DNA of 64,000 nt from Gimesia alba (lineage in GTDB: Bacteria > Planctomycetota > Planctomycetia > Planctomycetales > Planctomycetaceae), in the NCBI RefSeq assembly GCF_007744675.1, contig NZ_CP036269.1:4133546-4197545 (forward strand), read 5' to 3'. The translations under genes and the position numbers were made by a program. Below the pieces are notes generated by a model, which saw nothing but the letters and a program-made list of their open reading frames with translations, did no database searches and was not told the origin of the DNA. Position 1 is the stretch's first letter; each line of letters starts with the position of its first letter. Of the stretch, positions 37,896 through 46,517 are shown piece after piece.

Positions 37896-40205
37896 ATGCC
37901 AAGTATGATTGCCAGCCAGCAACATCGTCTTTTTCGATTCCGCGTGACCGCACTTAGTTTGCTATTGGGGATCTGTTGTTTCATTTTTTCACAGACTTCG
38001 CGTGCCGCAGATCCGAAACCTCTCACTGGCGAACAGATTTATCGTAAGATGTGCGTTGAGTGTCATGCCGCCAATGGGCAAGGCGTGATGGACAAAGCCA
38101 ACCCGTTTCACGGCATGAAGACGCTGGTTGAACTCACCACACTCATCGATGAAACGATGCCGGAAGAAGACCCCGAGTTCTGTCAGGGTGAAGAAGCCAA
38201 ACGGGCCGCCCAATATGTCTTCGATCGATTTTATGCCAAAGACACAGCTGCTGCCGGCAACAGTTCACGCGTGCAACTCTCACATTTAACCGTACGACAG
38301 TATCTGTTCACGACATCTGACCTGCTGTCGCATTTTCTGGGAAACGCCAATGTCACCAGCAAGGAACGCGGACTCAATGCAGAATATTATGACAGTCGCA
38401 GCATGCGGCGCGATAAGCGCGTCATAAAACGAATTGACCCCGTGGTCAACTTCCAGTTCGGCGACAAAAAACCGGACGAGAAAATCACCAACGCGGAAGA
38501 GTTTTCCATGAAGTGGGAAGGCTCAGTCCTCGCAGAAGAAACTGGCGATTATGAATTCATTCTCAAAACAGAAAACGGTGCCCGCTTATGGGTGAATCAG
38601 AAAGATCCGATTATTGATGAATGGGTCAGTTCAGAGGGACGGGCCAAAGAGCACAAAGCCACGATTCGCCTGCTGGGAGGCAAACCCTATACCATCCGAC
38701 TGCACGTGTTCAAATACAAAGAAAAGTCTTCGTCGGTTGTCCTCGAATGGAAGCCGCCCCATAAAGCACAGGAAGTCATTCCACAACGGAATCTCACACC
38801 ACAACAGGTGCCCGGAACGTTTATCACGTCCACTGTCTTCCCACCCGATGACAGTGTTTCCGGCTACGAACGCGGTACTGCAGTTTCCAAAGCCTGGGAT
38901 GAAGCAACCACGTCTGCTGCCATCGAGATCATGACCAGTGTGATTAAGCATCTGGATCGTTTAGCCGGTACCAAACCGGATGCCAAAAATCGCAAAGAAA
39001 AAATTCAACAGTTCTGCCACCGTTTTGCCGAACTCGCCTTTCGGCGTCCGTTAACCGACGAGCAAAAGACATTCTTTGTTGATCAGCACTTCAAACAGGA
39101 AGCCGCCGTCGAACTCGCCGTCAAACGTGTCGTTCTGCTCGTTTTGAAATCACCCCGTTTTCTGTATACCGATCGGGAATATCCGGCACTGGACGACTAT
39201 GCCATCGCGTCCCGACTCTCTTACGGTCTATGGGATTCCATGCCCGACCGTCAATTGTTTGACACAGCCAGAGCAGGCAAACTGAAAACCCCTACCCAGA
39301 TCGCGCAACAGGCTGACCGCATGCTGCGCGATCCCCGTGCTCAGTCCAAGCTGCGTTACTTCTTCCATCACTGGCTACAACTCGACGAAAAAGAAGAACT
39401 GGCTAAAGACAAGGCACTCTTCCCCGAATTCAATGAGTTGGTTGTTTCTGACTTGCGAACCTCGCTTGACCTGTTCATTGATGATGTGGTCTGGAACAAA
39501 TCATCCGACTATCGGCAGTTGCTGCTCGCCGATTATGTTTACCTTAACCCGCGACTGGCAAAAGTCTATGACGTCAAACTACCCGATGGCCAGGAATTCC
39601 AGAAGGTCTCACTCGACAAAGACAAGCGGGCCGGTGTGATCACGCACCCGTATATGATGGCGAACTTCGCGTATCACAATTTGAGTTCTCCCATTCACCG
39701 CGGTGTGTTTGTCACGCGGCGTTTGCTGGGCCGAACACTGAAACCGCCCCCACAGGCAACTGAATTCAAAGACGGCGATTTCAAACCAGGCATGACCACC
39801 CGCGAAAAAGTCGCCTTGATTACGAAACCATCCGCCTGTATGTCGTGTCACAGCATCATCAACCCCCTCGGTTTTAGTTTGGAGCACTTTGACGCGATCG
39901 GCCGATACAGAGAACAGGAGGTCAAGAAAGCCATCAATGCCTCGGCTGAGTTGACTTCTGTTTCGGGCGAAACGGTCAAATTCAACGGAGCCCGGGATCT
40001 GGCCACCCATATCGCCACCGACCATCACGCCCACGCAGCATTTGTCGACCAATTGTTTCACCAGGCAGTCAAACAGCCAATTAATGCTTATGGCGAAAAT
40101 ATTCGGGAAGAACTGACCACAAAATTTGAAAAAACTGACTATAATATTCAACAGCTACTGATCGAAATCATGAAGGTTGCTGCCTTACACCAACCTCATT
40201 CCTGA
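37896..40205 (+). CDS. Exported cytochrome c / PA14 / DUF1592-1588-1585 protein
   Basis: 769 residues from ATG 37896 (a GTG one codon earlier is possible). A signal ([18 protein letters not shown]) precedes a cytochrome c-type module with CVECH (residues 53-57). A DUF1587-like segment ([14 protein letters not shown]) is split by a PA14 domain at about 165-300 ([51 protein letters not shown]). DUF1592 ([14 protein letters not shown]) and DUF1588 ([22 protein letters not shown]) follow. A second heme-type CMSCH starts at Cys648 ([17 protein letters not shown]), and DUF1585 closes the protein. It pairs with the DUF1552 gene 14 bases downstream, the usual planctomycete arrangement. Role proposed for such proteins: extracellular redox/glycan degradation; not proven. 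Confidence 0.88.
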   Translation: MPSMIASQQHRLFRFRVTALSLLLGICCFIFSQTSRAADPKPLTGEQIYRKMCVECHAANGQGVMDKANPFHGMKTLVELTTLIDETMPEEDPEFCQGEEAKRAAQYVFDRFYAKDTAAAGNSSRVQLSHLTVRQYLFTTSDLLSHFLGNANVTSKERGLNAEYYDSRSMRRDKRVIKRIDPVVNFQFGDKKPDEKITNAEEFSMKWEGSVLAEETGDYEFILKTENGARLWVNQKDPIIDEWVSSEGRAKEHKATIRLLGGKPYTIRLHVFKYKEKSSSVVLEWKPPHKAQEVIPQRNLTPQQVPGTFITSTVFPPDDSVSGYERGTAVSKAWDEATTSAAIEIMTSVIKHLDRLAGTKPDAKNRKEKIQQFCHRFAELAFRRPLTDEQKTFFVDQHFKQEAAVELAVKRVVLLVLKSPRFLYTDREYPALDDYAIASRLSYGLWDSMPDRQLFDTARAGKLKTPTQIAQQADRMLRDPRAQSKLRYFFHHWLQLDEKEELAKDKALFPEFNELVVSDLRTSLDLFIDDVVWNKSSDYRQLLLADYVYLNPRLAKVYDVKLPDGQEFQKVSLDKDKRAGVITHPYMMANFAYHNLSSPIHRGVFVTRRLLGRTLKPPPQATEFKDGDFKPGMTTREKVALITKPSACMSCHSIINPLGFSLEHFDAIGRYREQEVKKAINASAELTSVSGETVKFNGARDLATHIATDHHAHAAFVDQLFHQAVKQPINAYGENIREELTTKFEKTDYNIQQLLIEIMKVAALHQPHS

Positions 40206-40219
40206 GAAAGAGATATTCC

Positions 40220-41539
40220 ATGAGATATCAATCCCGCCGCGCATTTTTAAAAGAACTCGGTCTCTCAACGGCTGTTCTGCCACTGGTCATGAACTTGCCC
40301 AGTCTAGGCTTTGCCGCAGATCGCGCCATTCGTAAACAGCGACTGATCGTTATGTTCAGCCCTAACGGTATCGTTCCCAAAACGTATTGGCCGGACGAAG
40401 TCGGTGACAAGTTCGAACTGAAAGAAATCATGCAGCCGCTGAAAGCCTATCAGGATCAGATGCTCGTGATCAAAGGGGTTGCAGACCGCGTTCGCGGTGA
40501 TGGCGACAGCCACATGCGTGGCATGAGCTGCCTGCTGACGGGGATTGAATTGCTGCCCGGCAATATTCAAGGCGGCTCGCACACTCCCGCCGGTTGGGCC
40601 AGTGGTCAATCGGTCGACCAGGAAATCAAACGCTTTCTGCAAAGTCAGCCGGAAACTCGCACCCGCTTTGGCTCATTGGAGTTCGGTGTGAATGTGCCTC
40701 ATCGGGCAGACCCCTGGACCCGCATGGTCTACGCTGGTTCCAACAAACCGATTGCCCCGATTGACGATCCGTATCAGATGTTCGAAAAGATTTACGGTCA
40801 GATGAAAGACCGGAAGAGTCTGGCCAGCATTCTGGATGATGTGCGGGAAGACCTGAAAAAGGTCAGAACCAAACTCAGCCGCGAAGACAAGCAGCTGCTG
40901 GAAGAGCATGAAACCTATGTGCGACAGATGGAACAGGAACTCAAAGCCGGACAGGAACAAAAACTGTCCATCGAAGTTCCTGTGCAGGAAGTGGGCGTGA
41001 AAAATGATAACGATCACATGCCTGTCACCAGCAAAATGCAGATCGACCTGATGGTCAACAGCTTGGCCAACGACATGGCCCGCGTTGCGACACTGCAGTA
41101 TACCAACTCGGTCGGTCAGGCACGGATGAAGTGGCTCGGCATCGAAGATGGCCATCACGGTCTGTCACACAAGCCGGACAGTGACGAAGATGCTCAGGAA
41201 AAACTGACCAAAATCAATAAATGGTTCTGCGAGCAACTGGCTTACCTGGTTCAGAAACTGGATAAAACTCCCGAGCCGAACGGCGAGGGAACCCTGCTCG
41301 ATAACACACTCGTTGTCTGGACCAATGAACTAGGTAAAGGGAACTCGCATACGCTGAACGACGTCCCACTGGTTCTCGTCGGTAAGGGACTCGATTTCAA
41401 AATGGGACGCTCTCTCCAATTCAAAATGGTTCCCCACAACCGCTTCCTGATGTCGCTGGCTCACGGCATGGGTCATCATGTGAAAACATTCGGGAATCCC
41501 AATTTCTGTGGCGATGGTATTCTGTCTGAACTGACTTAA
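40220..41539 (+). CDS. DUF1552 family protein, Tat-exported
   Basis: 439 residues. Tat-like signal: [21 protein letters not shown]. The body matches DUF1552: [62 protein letters not shown], and a C-terminal [27 protein letters not shown]. The fold is related to DUF1501/sulfatase-like proteins. It starts 14 bases after the PA14-DUF1592 gene with GAAAGAG upstream, so the two are translated from one message; DUF1592 and DUF1552 genes co-occur across planctomycetes. A hairpin terminator lies 39 bases after its stop. Substrate and reaction unknown. Confidence 0.9.
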   Translation: MRYQSRRAFLKELGLSTAVLPLVMNLPSLGFAADRAIRKQRLIVMFSPNGIVPKTYWPDEVGDKFELKEIMQPLKAYQDQMLVIKGVADRVRGDGDSHMRGMSCLLTGIELLPGNIQGGSHTPAGWASGQSVDQEIKRFLQSQPETRTRFGSLEFGVNVPHRADPWTRMVYAGSNKPIAPIDDPYQMFEKIYGQMKDRKSLASILDDVREDLKKVRTKLSREDKQLLEEHETYVRQMEQELKAGQEQKLSIEVPVQEVGVKNDNDHMPVTSKMQIDLMVNSLANDMARVATLQYTNSVGQARMKWLGIEDGHHGLSHKPDSDEDAQEKLTKINKWFCEQLAYLVQKLDKTPEPNGEGTLLDNTLVVWTNELGKGNSHTLNDVPLVLVGKGLDFKMGRSLQFKMVPHNRFLMSLAHGMGHHVKTFGNPNFCGDGILSELT

Positions 41540-41577
41540 TTTCATTATCACTCGGATAATTGAGAACAATCATTCCA

Positions 41578-41618
41578 CTGCGTGTTCCTTTTACCTAAAC
41601 AGGGACACGCAGTTTTTT
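41578..41618 (+). terminator. Intrinsic terminator after the DUF1592-DUF1552 operon
   Basis: CTGCGTGTTCC (41578-41588) pairs with GGGACACGCAG (41602-41612), with one G-U pair, a 13-base loop and six T residues directly after. It follows the DUF1552 stop codon and fits a rho-independent terminator. Confidence 0.8.
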
Positions 41619-41738
41619 CTTGCGGTCATACTCTGGTATCTTTGACGATCTCGAATCACTCTGTCATAATTCGTTTTCGAAATGAATCGAAAAACATGAT
41701 CAGCCAGAATCACTGACGAGATGAAAGGAAGCCGCAGC

Positions 41739-42119
41739 ATGGATCACATCACCCGCCCCAAAGAGGAAGACGAATACTTCTTCGAAGAAGGTTGCTTCAT
41801 CCTCGAAATGTCGAGCCCCGATGTCGATCCGGAAGTCTCGCTGGCCAGAGCCCGTGTGGAGCCTGGTAAGAAAACTCGGTTCCATCGACTCAAAGGCACA
41901 TTTGAACGCTACATCATGCTCTCAGGAACCGGTCTCGTCGAAGTCGGCGACTATCCACCGACCAAAGTTCATCCCGGCGATGTCGTTCGCATCCCCCCCG
42001 ACACCGACCAGAGCATCACCAATATCGGCGAAGAGGACCTGGTCTTTTTCGTGGTCTGCAATCCCCACTTCCTGAAGTCGATCTACGTCGATTCGGAAGA
42101 CCTGCGAAAACAATTTTGA
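41739..42119 (+). CDS. Small cupin-domain protein
   Basis: 126 residues from ATG 41739, chosen because AAAGGAAG lies 7 bases upstream; an ATG six codons earlier has only a weak site. A single cupin barrel: ARVEPGKKTRFHRLKGTFERYIMLSGTG (motif 1 region, one His and one Glu) and HPGDVVRIPPDTDQSITNIG (motif 2 region). The second His pair of metal-binding cupins is missing: the usual PPGTPH reads PPDTDQ. Metal binding may therefore be weak or absent, and the protein could be a small-molecule binding cupin instead. It is monocistronic between a terminator and a convergent pentapeptide gene. Role unknown. Confidence 0.8.
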   Translation: MDHITRPKEEDEYFFEEGCFILEMSSPDVDPEVSLARARVEPGKKTRFHRLKGTFERYIMLSGTGLVEVGDYPPTKVHPGDVVRIPPDTDQSITNIGEEDLVFFVVCNPHFLKSIYVDSEDLRKQF

Positions 42120-42275
42120 ATTTGTGCTTGCAGCTCAGTGATTGGTCACTGCCCCATCCTGACCTCAAGAGTAAATTTTCACTGTAAAAAAGGTCTTTCT
42201 ACTGCCCAGGCTGTTATTTTCTTAAAGATATGTTGTCCACATCGGGGTTTTATGTAGGTTCGTTTTCGCTTGCTT

Positions 42276-43406
42276 TCAGTAAATTCGTCGCTGGTTTTTG
42301 TCTGCTAAGAGTGCTAATACCATTGGCCCGAAAAATGCAATTCCGATGAATTCTGCCAGTAGAGTCTGCATGAGCAGATAGGCTGTCACGAAAAAAAAGA
42401 ATGTGGTAAAGAATCCCAGCCCCCTGGAATACCCCTTCTCCGTCGTGATATAAACAGAGCCGGTAAGGAAGCCAATAAGAAGAATTCCCGTCGCTAGGAA
42501 AGCAATCCCTCCTGAAATAGATTGATCGAGTTGACCAAGGTTGTCTGGCGGCGTTAGAAAGATACTGCTCAGCCCGATCAATCCAAGAAATAACACAAAA
42601 GAGATGAGAATAATATAATAACCGGTTCCGATAAATTTTTGTGTTATTTTTTTTGCATTCTCGGCTATCTGTTCTGAAGACAAAATATATCCGGTTGCAA
42701 AATCCAATTTGGCTTGCCGCAAATTCGCATCGGTTAAAACGGCTTCAGTCAGATCCGCATCAGTAAAATCTGTTTCGATCAGATTTGCATTACTTAAATC
42801 AGTTGCTTTTAATCTGGCTCCACAGAGATTAGCCCATTTTAAATTCCCTTCACTCAGGTTTGCACCACTTAAATCAGCTTCCCTCAAATCAGAATTGAAG
42901 AAATTTGCCTTACTTAAGTCAGTTTTAATTAATCTGATTCCGATCAAACTGGAGTTGCTCAAATTTGCATCTACCAATTTAGCGTGAGTCAAATTTGTTT
43001 CGTTCAAAATCGTATGACTCAAATTAGCCTGAACTAAAAAAGCCCCGTTCAAATCAGCTTCGTTCAAATTTGCGTTTGTCATATTGGCGCTTGTCAGATC
43101 GGCTTTATGGAGCGTAGCATGGCACAAATTTGCCCGGCACAATTTGGCTTGACTCAAATAGGCTCCGGTTAAATCACTGCCTTTCAGGTTCGCATCTCTC
43201 AGATCAGCATTGATTAAATCAGCTTCAGTCAGATTGCTACCGCTTAAATCGAATCTTCGCAAATCAGCCTTGTTCAGATCCAGACTTGCGTGTGGATTCT
43301 TACATTTCCAAAGATCAATAGCATAATTTCCCTGTTGGACTATTTTTATATGTTCTGGATTTGCCACAATTGCCTCACATACCAATCCATACAACAGCAG
43401 TGCCAT
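42276..43406 (-). CDS. Pentapeptide-repeat protein with C-terminal membrane helices
   Basis: 376 residues. Residues about 45-235 are roughly 38 consecutive pentapeptides of the A(D/N)Lxx type (ADLRR FDLSG SNLTE ADLIN ADLRD ANLKG SDLTG), which fold as a right-handed quadrilateral beta helix. The C-terminal 130 residues hold about four hydrophobic helices (YYIILISFVLFLGLIGLSSI, GGIAFLATGILLIGFLTGSV, LGFFTTFFFFVTAYLLMQTL, IGIAFFGPMVLALLA). The N-terminus has a short hydrophobic start (MALLLYGLVCEAIVA). A beta helix fused to a membrane domain suggests a membrane-bound scaffold. DNA-mimic pentapeptide proteins (Qnr) lack such a membrane part. An IS1380-like remnant lies just upstream. Function unknown. 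Confidence 0.82.
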   Translation of the reverse strand: MALLLYGLVCEAIVANPEHIKIVQQGNYAIDLWKCKNPHASLDLNKADLRRFDLSGSNLTEADLINADLRDANLKGSDLTGAYLSQAKLCRANLCHATLHKADLTSANMTNANLNEADLNGAFLVQANLSHTILNETNLTHAKLVDANLSNSSLIGIRLIKTDLSKANFFNSDLREADLSGANLSEGNLKWANLCGARLKATDLSNANLIETDFTDADLTEAVLTDANLRQAKLDFATGYILSSEQIAENAKKITQKFIGTGYYIILISFVLFLGLIGLSSIFLTPPDNLGQLDQSISGGIAFLATGILLIGFLTGSVYITTEKGYSRGLGFFTTFFFFVTAYLLMQTLLAEFIGIAFFGPMVLALLADKNQRRIY

Positions 43407-43415
43407 TCACCCTTG

Positions 43416-43800
43416 CTACTGTTTTTGCTTTTTTCTCTCAAACTGAAATTTTTCATATGGATTAGCCTCGAACCACTCCATGCATAGATTGCCTTTGATT
43501 GTAACCGCTGGGATCCCCCCGTGTCTAACTCGAGGTGATTTTTCTCCACTTATGTTGCCTCCTGATGCTGAAATCTGGGAATCGTTACCGAGCGAATGAT
43601 GTTCAACCGCGCGGGACAGGACAAAACGCCAAAAGAAGTTGCCCAGTTTGTAAGCCAACGCGAACAGTTGCAACCGCGTCTGATTGTCTTTGAACATACG
43701 GCAGGAGAGCTTCGTCCATCTGATGGCGTTCTTGTCTTCCATCTTCCACTGCTCCGCCTATACTACGACCATTGTAGACCTCACGCATTCTTCAAATGCC
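43416..43800 (-). pseudogene. IS1380-like transposase C-terminal remnant
   Basis: A 108-codon frame contains KNAIRWTKLSCRMFKDNQTR and LQLFALAYKLGNFFWR, which match the conserved C-terminal part of IS1380-family transposases (typically KNAxKWTRLSC...NxVRLQLFALAYNLGNFLRR). Upstream, the matching text VYNGRSI lies in another frame and AEQWK follows an in-frame stop, so at least one frameshift separates them. The sequence after SRAVEHHSLG diverges from the family and no inverted repeats were found. This is a decayed fragment, probably without activity. Family assignment is from memory of the motif. Confidence 0.6.
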
Positions 43801-44113
43801 GACTCAAGTTAGTCACGATGAATCCGACACGAGAGAACAGCACACACCACAAGATTCCCGGTAAAATACCCTAGTCGCACCACCAGTGGTGCGAAAAATA
43901 AAATTCAAAAAGCAGGCACCAACGAAGCCAATTTCGAACTGAAAAGTAAACGACCCACTCCGAATGCAGTTTCAGCCAGTCATTTTTTCCTCGCCCCTTA
44001 GTTAAGAAATTTAACTATCTCTGTTTCGTTCTGATTTGTGGGCAGTTATACTCAAGAAATGGTATTGAACCTATAGCTTCAAGTTAGCTGACATTCAAAA
44101 AGGATCTGCTCGC
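43801..44113. other. Gap between transposase remnant and ceramidase-like gene
   Basis: About 310 bases. TAGTCGCACCACCAGTGGTG (43872-43891) contains the small inverted repeat CACCA-CTGGTG, perhaps a scar of the former insertion. No coding frame is supported. The promoter of the downstream gene should lie here. Confidence 0.35.
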
Positions 44114-46237
44114 ATGAAACCGACGTCCGCTTCCCTCCTGCTCGCCGCCCTGGCCTTGTTTCTTCCTACCCAGGTGTTTGCTGAACTTCAGGCTGGTGCT
44201 GTCATTGTCGATGTCACTCCTACTAAATTTCCCGTACTCGTGAATGGTAGCATGGTCAGTCGTAGCGTGAGTACGGTCAAAACCAAAATCAATGCACGCG
44301 CCATCGTTGTCGCCGACGACGAAGAGCGCCTTGCCATCGTCGTTGTGGATAGTTGCATGCTGCCTCGTCCACTTCTGGATGAAGTCAAAAAGCTCACTGC
44401 ACAACGCACTAAAATTCCTGCGGACCATATTCTGATTTCAGCCACACATGCGCACTCGGCTCCTTCCAGTCTAGCCTGTTTGGGTACCAACGCCGATCCC
44501 GAGTACGTGCCGTTCCTCAGAGGAAAACTGGTCGATGCCATTGCCGCCGCGGAAGCCAATCTGGAACCGGCTCAAGTTGGCTGGGGATCGGAAAACGCCG
44601 CCGACTATACTGCCCTCAGACGCTGGATTCTGCGTCCCGACCGGCTGAGAAACGATCCTTTCGGCAACCCCACTGTCCGCGCCACGATGCACGCCGGCAC
44701 CAACTGGGACAATGCCGTCGGGGAATCAGGTCCGGAAGACCCGGAACTGTCTCTGATCTCATTCCGTGCCACAAATGGGCGTCCGATTGCCCTCCTGGCC
44801 AATTTTTCCATGCACTACTTCGGTGATGCTTCACTGAGTGCTGACTATTTCGGTTTGTACTGTAACGGCCTGCAGGAAAAACTGGGAAAGAAAGTCGACA
44901 AAGACGCGCCGCCTTTCGTCGCCATCATGTCGCATGGCTGCAGTGGTGACATCTATCGTCGCGATTACACCAAGCCCAAAGACCAGTGGGCCTTTACCGA
45001 TGATATCAATGAATATGCCCAAGGCCTCATCAAAATCACCTTGCAGGCTTACAATAATATTAATTATTTACAAGACGCTGACATCGAAATGGCCGAAAAC
45101 CGCCTGCAGATGAACTATCGCGTCCCCAATAAACAGCTCCTGGAATGGTCACAAAAAATTGTGAAAGAACTGGGAGACCGCCTCCCCAAAACCCAGGAAG
45201 AAATCTACGCTCGTGAGCAGGTCATCTTACACGAGCGTCAGTCCACGGAAATCGTCACACAGGCGCTCCGCATCGGTGATATCGCCATCGCAACCACCCC
45301 GAACGAAACCTACGCGTTGACCGGTTTGAAACTGAAAAAGCAAAGTCCGTTGGCGAAAACGATGGTCATCGAACTAGCCAACGGCGGCGATGGATATATT
45401 CCCCCACCCGAGCAACATCTGCTGGGTGGCTATAACACTTGGGCTGCCCGCTCGGCTGGACTGGAAGTCCTCGCTGAACCGCGCATCGTGGAATCCGATC
45501 TGGAGTTGCTTGAGAAAGTCAGCAATCAGCGTCGAAAGTTTTATCAACAGAGCCGCGGACCGGCTGCGGGAGCGATTCTGGCATTGAAGCCAGCCGCTTA
45601 CTGGCGACTGGATGAATTCAATGGTCCCCGTGCCCGTGACGCCTCCGGCAATCAGCGCGATGCGATTTATGAACCCGCCATCGCCTATTTTCTGGAAGGT
45701 CCCGAATCAAAATCGTTCTGCAAAGCCGATGAAACCAACCGGGCCGTCCATTTTGCCGGTAATCGCTTGCAGGCACGCATTAATGATCTGAAAGACCAGT
45801 ATTCCATCTCGCTTTGGATCTGGAACGGGATGCCTCTGGACGCACGCGAAATCAGCGGCTGGATGTTTTCTCAAGGCCCCAACCATGGACTCGCCGCCTA
45901 CGGCGGTCATCTGGGACTGGGCGGAACCGAATTTCCCGGCAAGCTCGTCTTCATGAACGGCAGCGACCGTAAACTCCACGCCGGCCAGACTGCTGTCGAA
46001 CGCTGGACCTGGAACCAGGTCACTCTCGTCCGCGACGGAGACACGGTCAAAGTCTATCTGAACGGCAAACCAGAAATCGAATTGAAGTCGGCTCCCGGAA
46101 AACCGGGACCGATGCTCGAACAACTCTTTTTCGGCGGACGGACCGACAATCAATCCAACTGGGAAGGACGCCTGGACGAAATTGCCGTGTTTAATCGGGC
46201 GTTGACACCTGCCGAAGTCAAAACATTGGCCCAATAA
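44114..46237 (+). CDS. Exported neutral ceramidase-like protein with C-terminal LamG domain
   Basis: 707 residues with signal peptide (LLLAALALFLPTQVFA). The N-terminal two thirds match the neutral/alkaline non-lysosomal ceramidase-like family of planctomycetes: AGAVIVDVTPTKFPVLVNG, INARAIVVADDEERLAIVVVD, ILISATHAHSAPSS (metal-binding HxH), IALLANFSMHYFGD, MSHGCSGDIYRRD, and TTPNETYALTG. From about residue 490 a LamG/concanavalin-like domain follows (PAAYWRLDEFNGPRARDASG ... WNQVTLVRDGDTVKVYLNGK ... RLDEIAVFNRALTPAEV). It may cleave amides or esters of a lipid or glycoconjugate, with LamG targeting; the true substrate is unknown. AAGGA lies 10 bases before the ATG. A strong terminator follows, so it is probably monocistronic. 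Confidence 0.85.
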   Translation: MKPTSASLLLAALALFLPTQVFAELQAGAVIVDVTPTKFPVLVNGSMVSRSVSTVKTKINARAIVVADDEERLAIVVVDSCMLPRPLLDEVKKLTAQRTKIPADHILISATHAHSAPSSLACLGTNADPEYVPFLRGKLVDAIAAAEANLEPAQVGWGSENAADYTALRRWILRPDRLRNDPFGNPTVRATMHAGTNWDNAVGESGPEDPELSLISFRATNGRPIALLANFSMHYFGDASLSADYFGLYCNGLQEKLGKKVDKDAPPFVAIMSHGCSGDIYRRDYTKPKDQWAFTDDINEYAQGLIKITLQAYNNINYLQDADIEMAENRLQMNYRVPNKQLLEWSQKIVKELGDRLPKTQEEIYAREQVILHERQSTEIVTQALRIGDIAIATTPNETYALTGLKLKKQSPLAKTMVIELANGGDGYIPPPEQHLLGGYNTWAARSAGLEVLAEPRIVESDLELLEKVSNQRRKFYQQSRGPAAGAILALKPAAYWRLDEFNGPRARDASGNQRDAIYEPAIAYFLEGPESKSFCKADETNRAVHFAGNRLQARINDLKDQYSISLWIWNGMPLDAREISGWMFSQGPNHGLAAYGGHLGLGGTEFPGKLVFMNGSDRKLHAGQTAVERWTWNQVTLVRDGDTVKVYLNGKPEIELKSAPGKPGPMLEQLFFGGRTDNQSNWEGRLDEIAVFNRALTPAEVKTLAQ

Positions 46238-46272
46238 TTAACCCTGATATTCGTTAGAAATCGTATCTTCCG

Positions 46273-46304
46273 AGCCCGATCATGAATTCGATCGGGCTTT
46301 TTTT
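46273..46304 (+). terminator. Intrinsic terminator after the ceramidase-like gene
   Basis: AGCCCGATC (46273-46281) and GATCGGGCT (46290-46298) form a perfect 9-bp stem with an 8-base loop, followed by six T residues. It lies 35 bases after the stop codon at 46237. Confidence 0.92.
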
Positions 46305-46517
46305 GCTGGATATCCGAAAACCGTCACACAGGGTAAACATGCTACGTCTAAGAGTCGTATTGAAGCTAGGAATTTCATTTTCTCACCAGGGAGCACAAAA
46401 CATCCGTATTCATCGCTCTCAGGCAACTATATAATGGCGTGAATACACGTCTTTCTGATCAACTTTGATAAACCAACATTTCGTTCTGCCTGTTTTTGAT
46501 TCACAGTACAGCGCCGC

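Noticed and set aside
42276..43406. Qnr-type quinolone-resistance or McbG-like DNA mimic
   Set aside because: The protein carries about four C-terminal membrane helices and more repeats than Qnr; only the pentapeptide pattern is shared.
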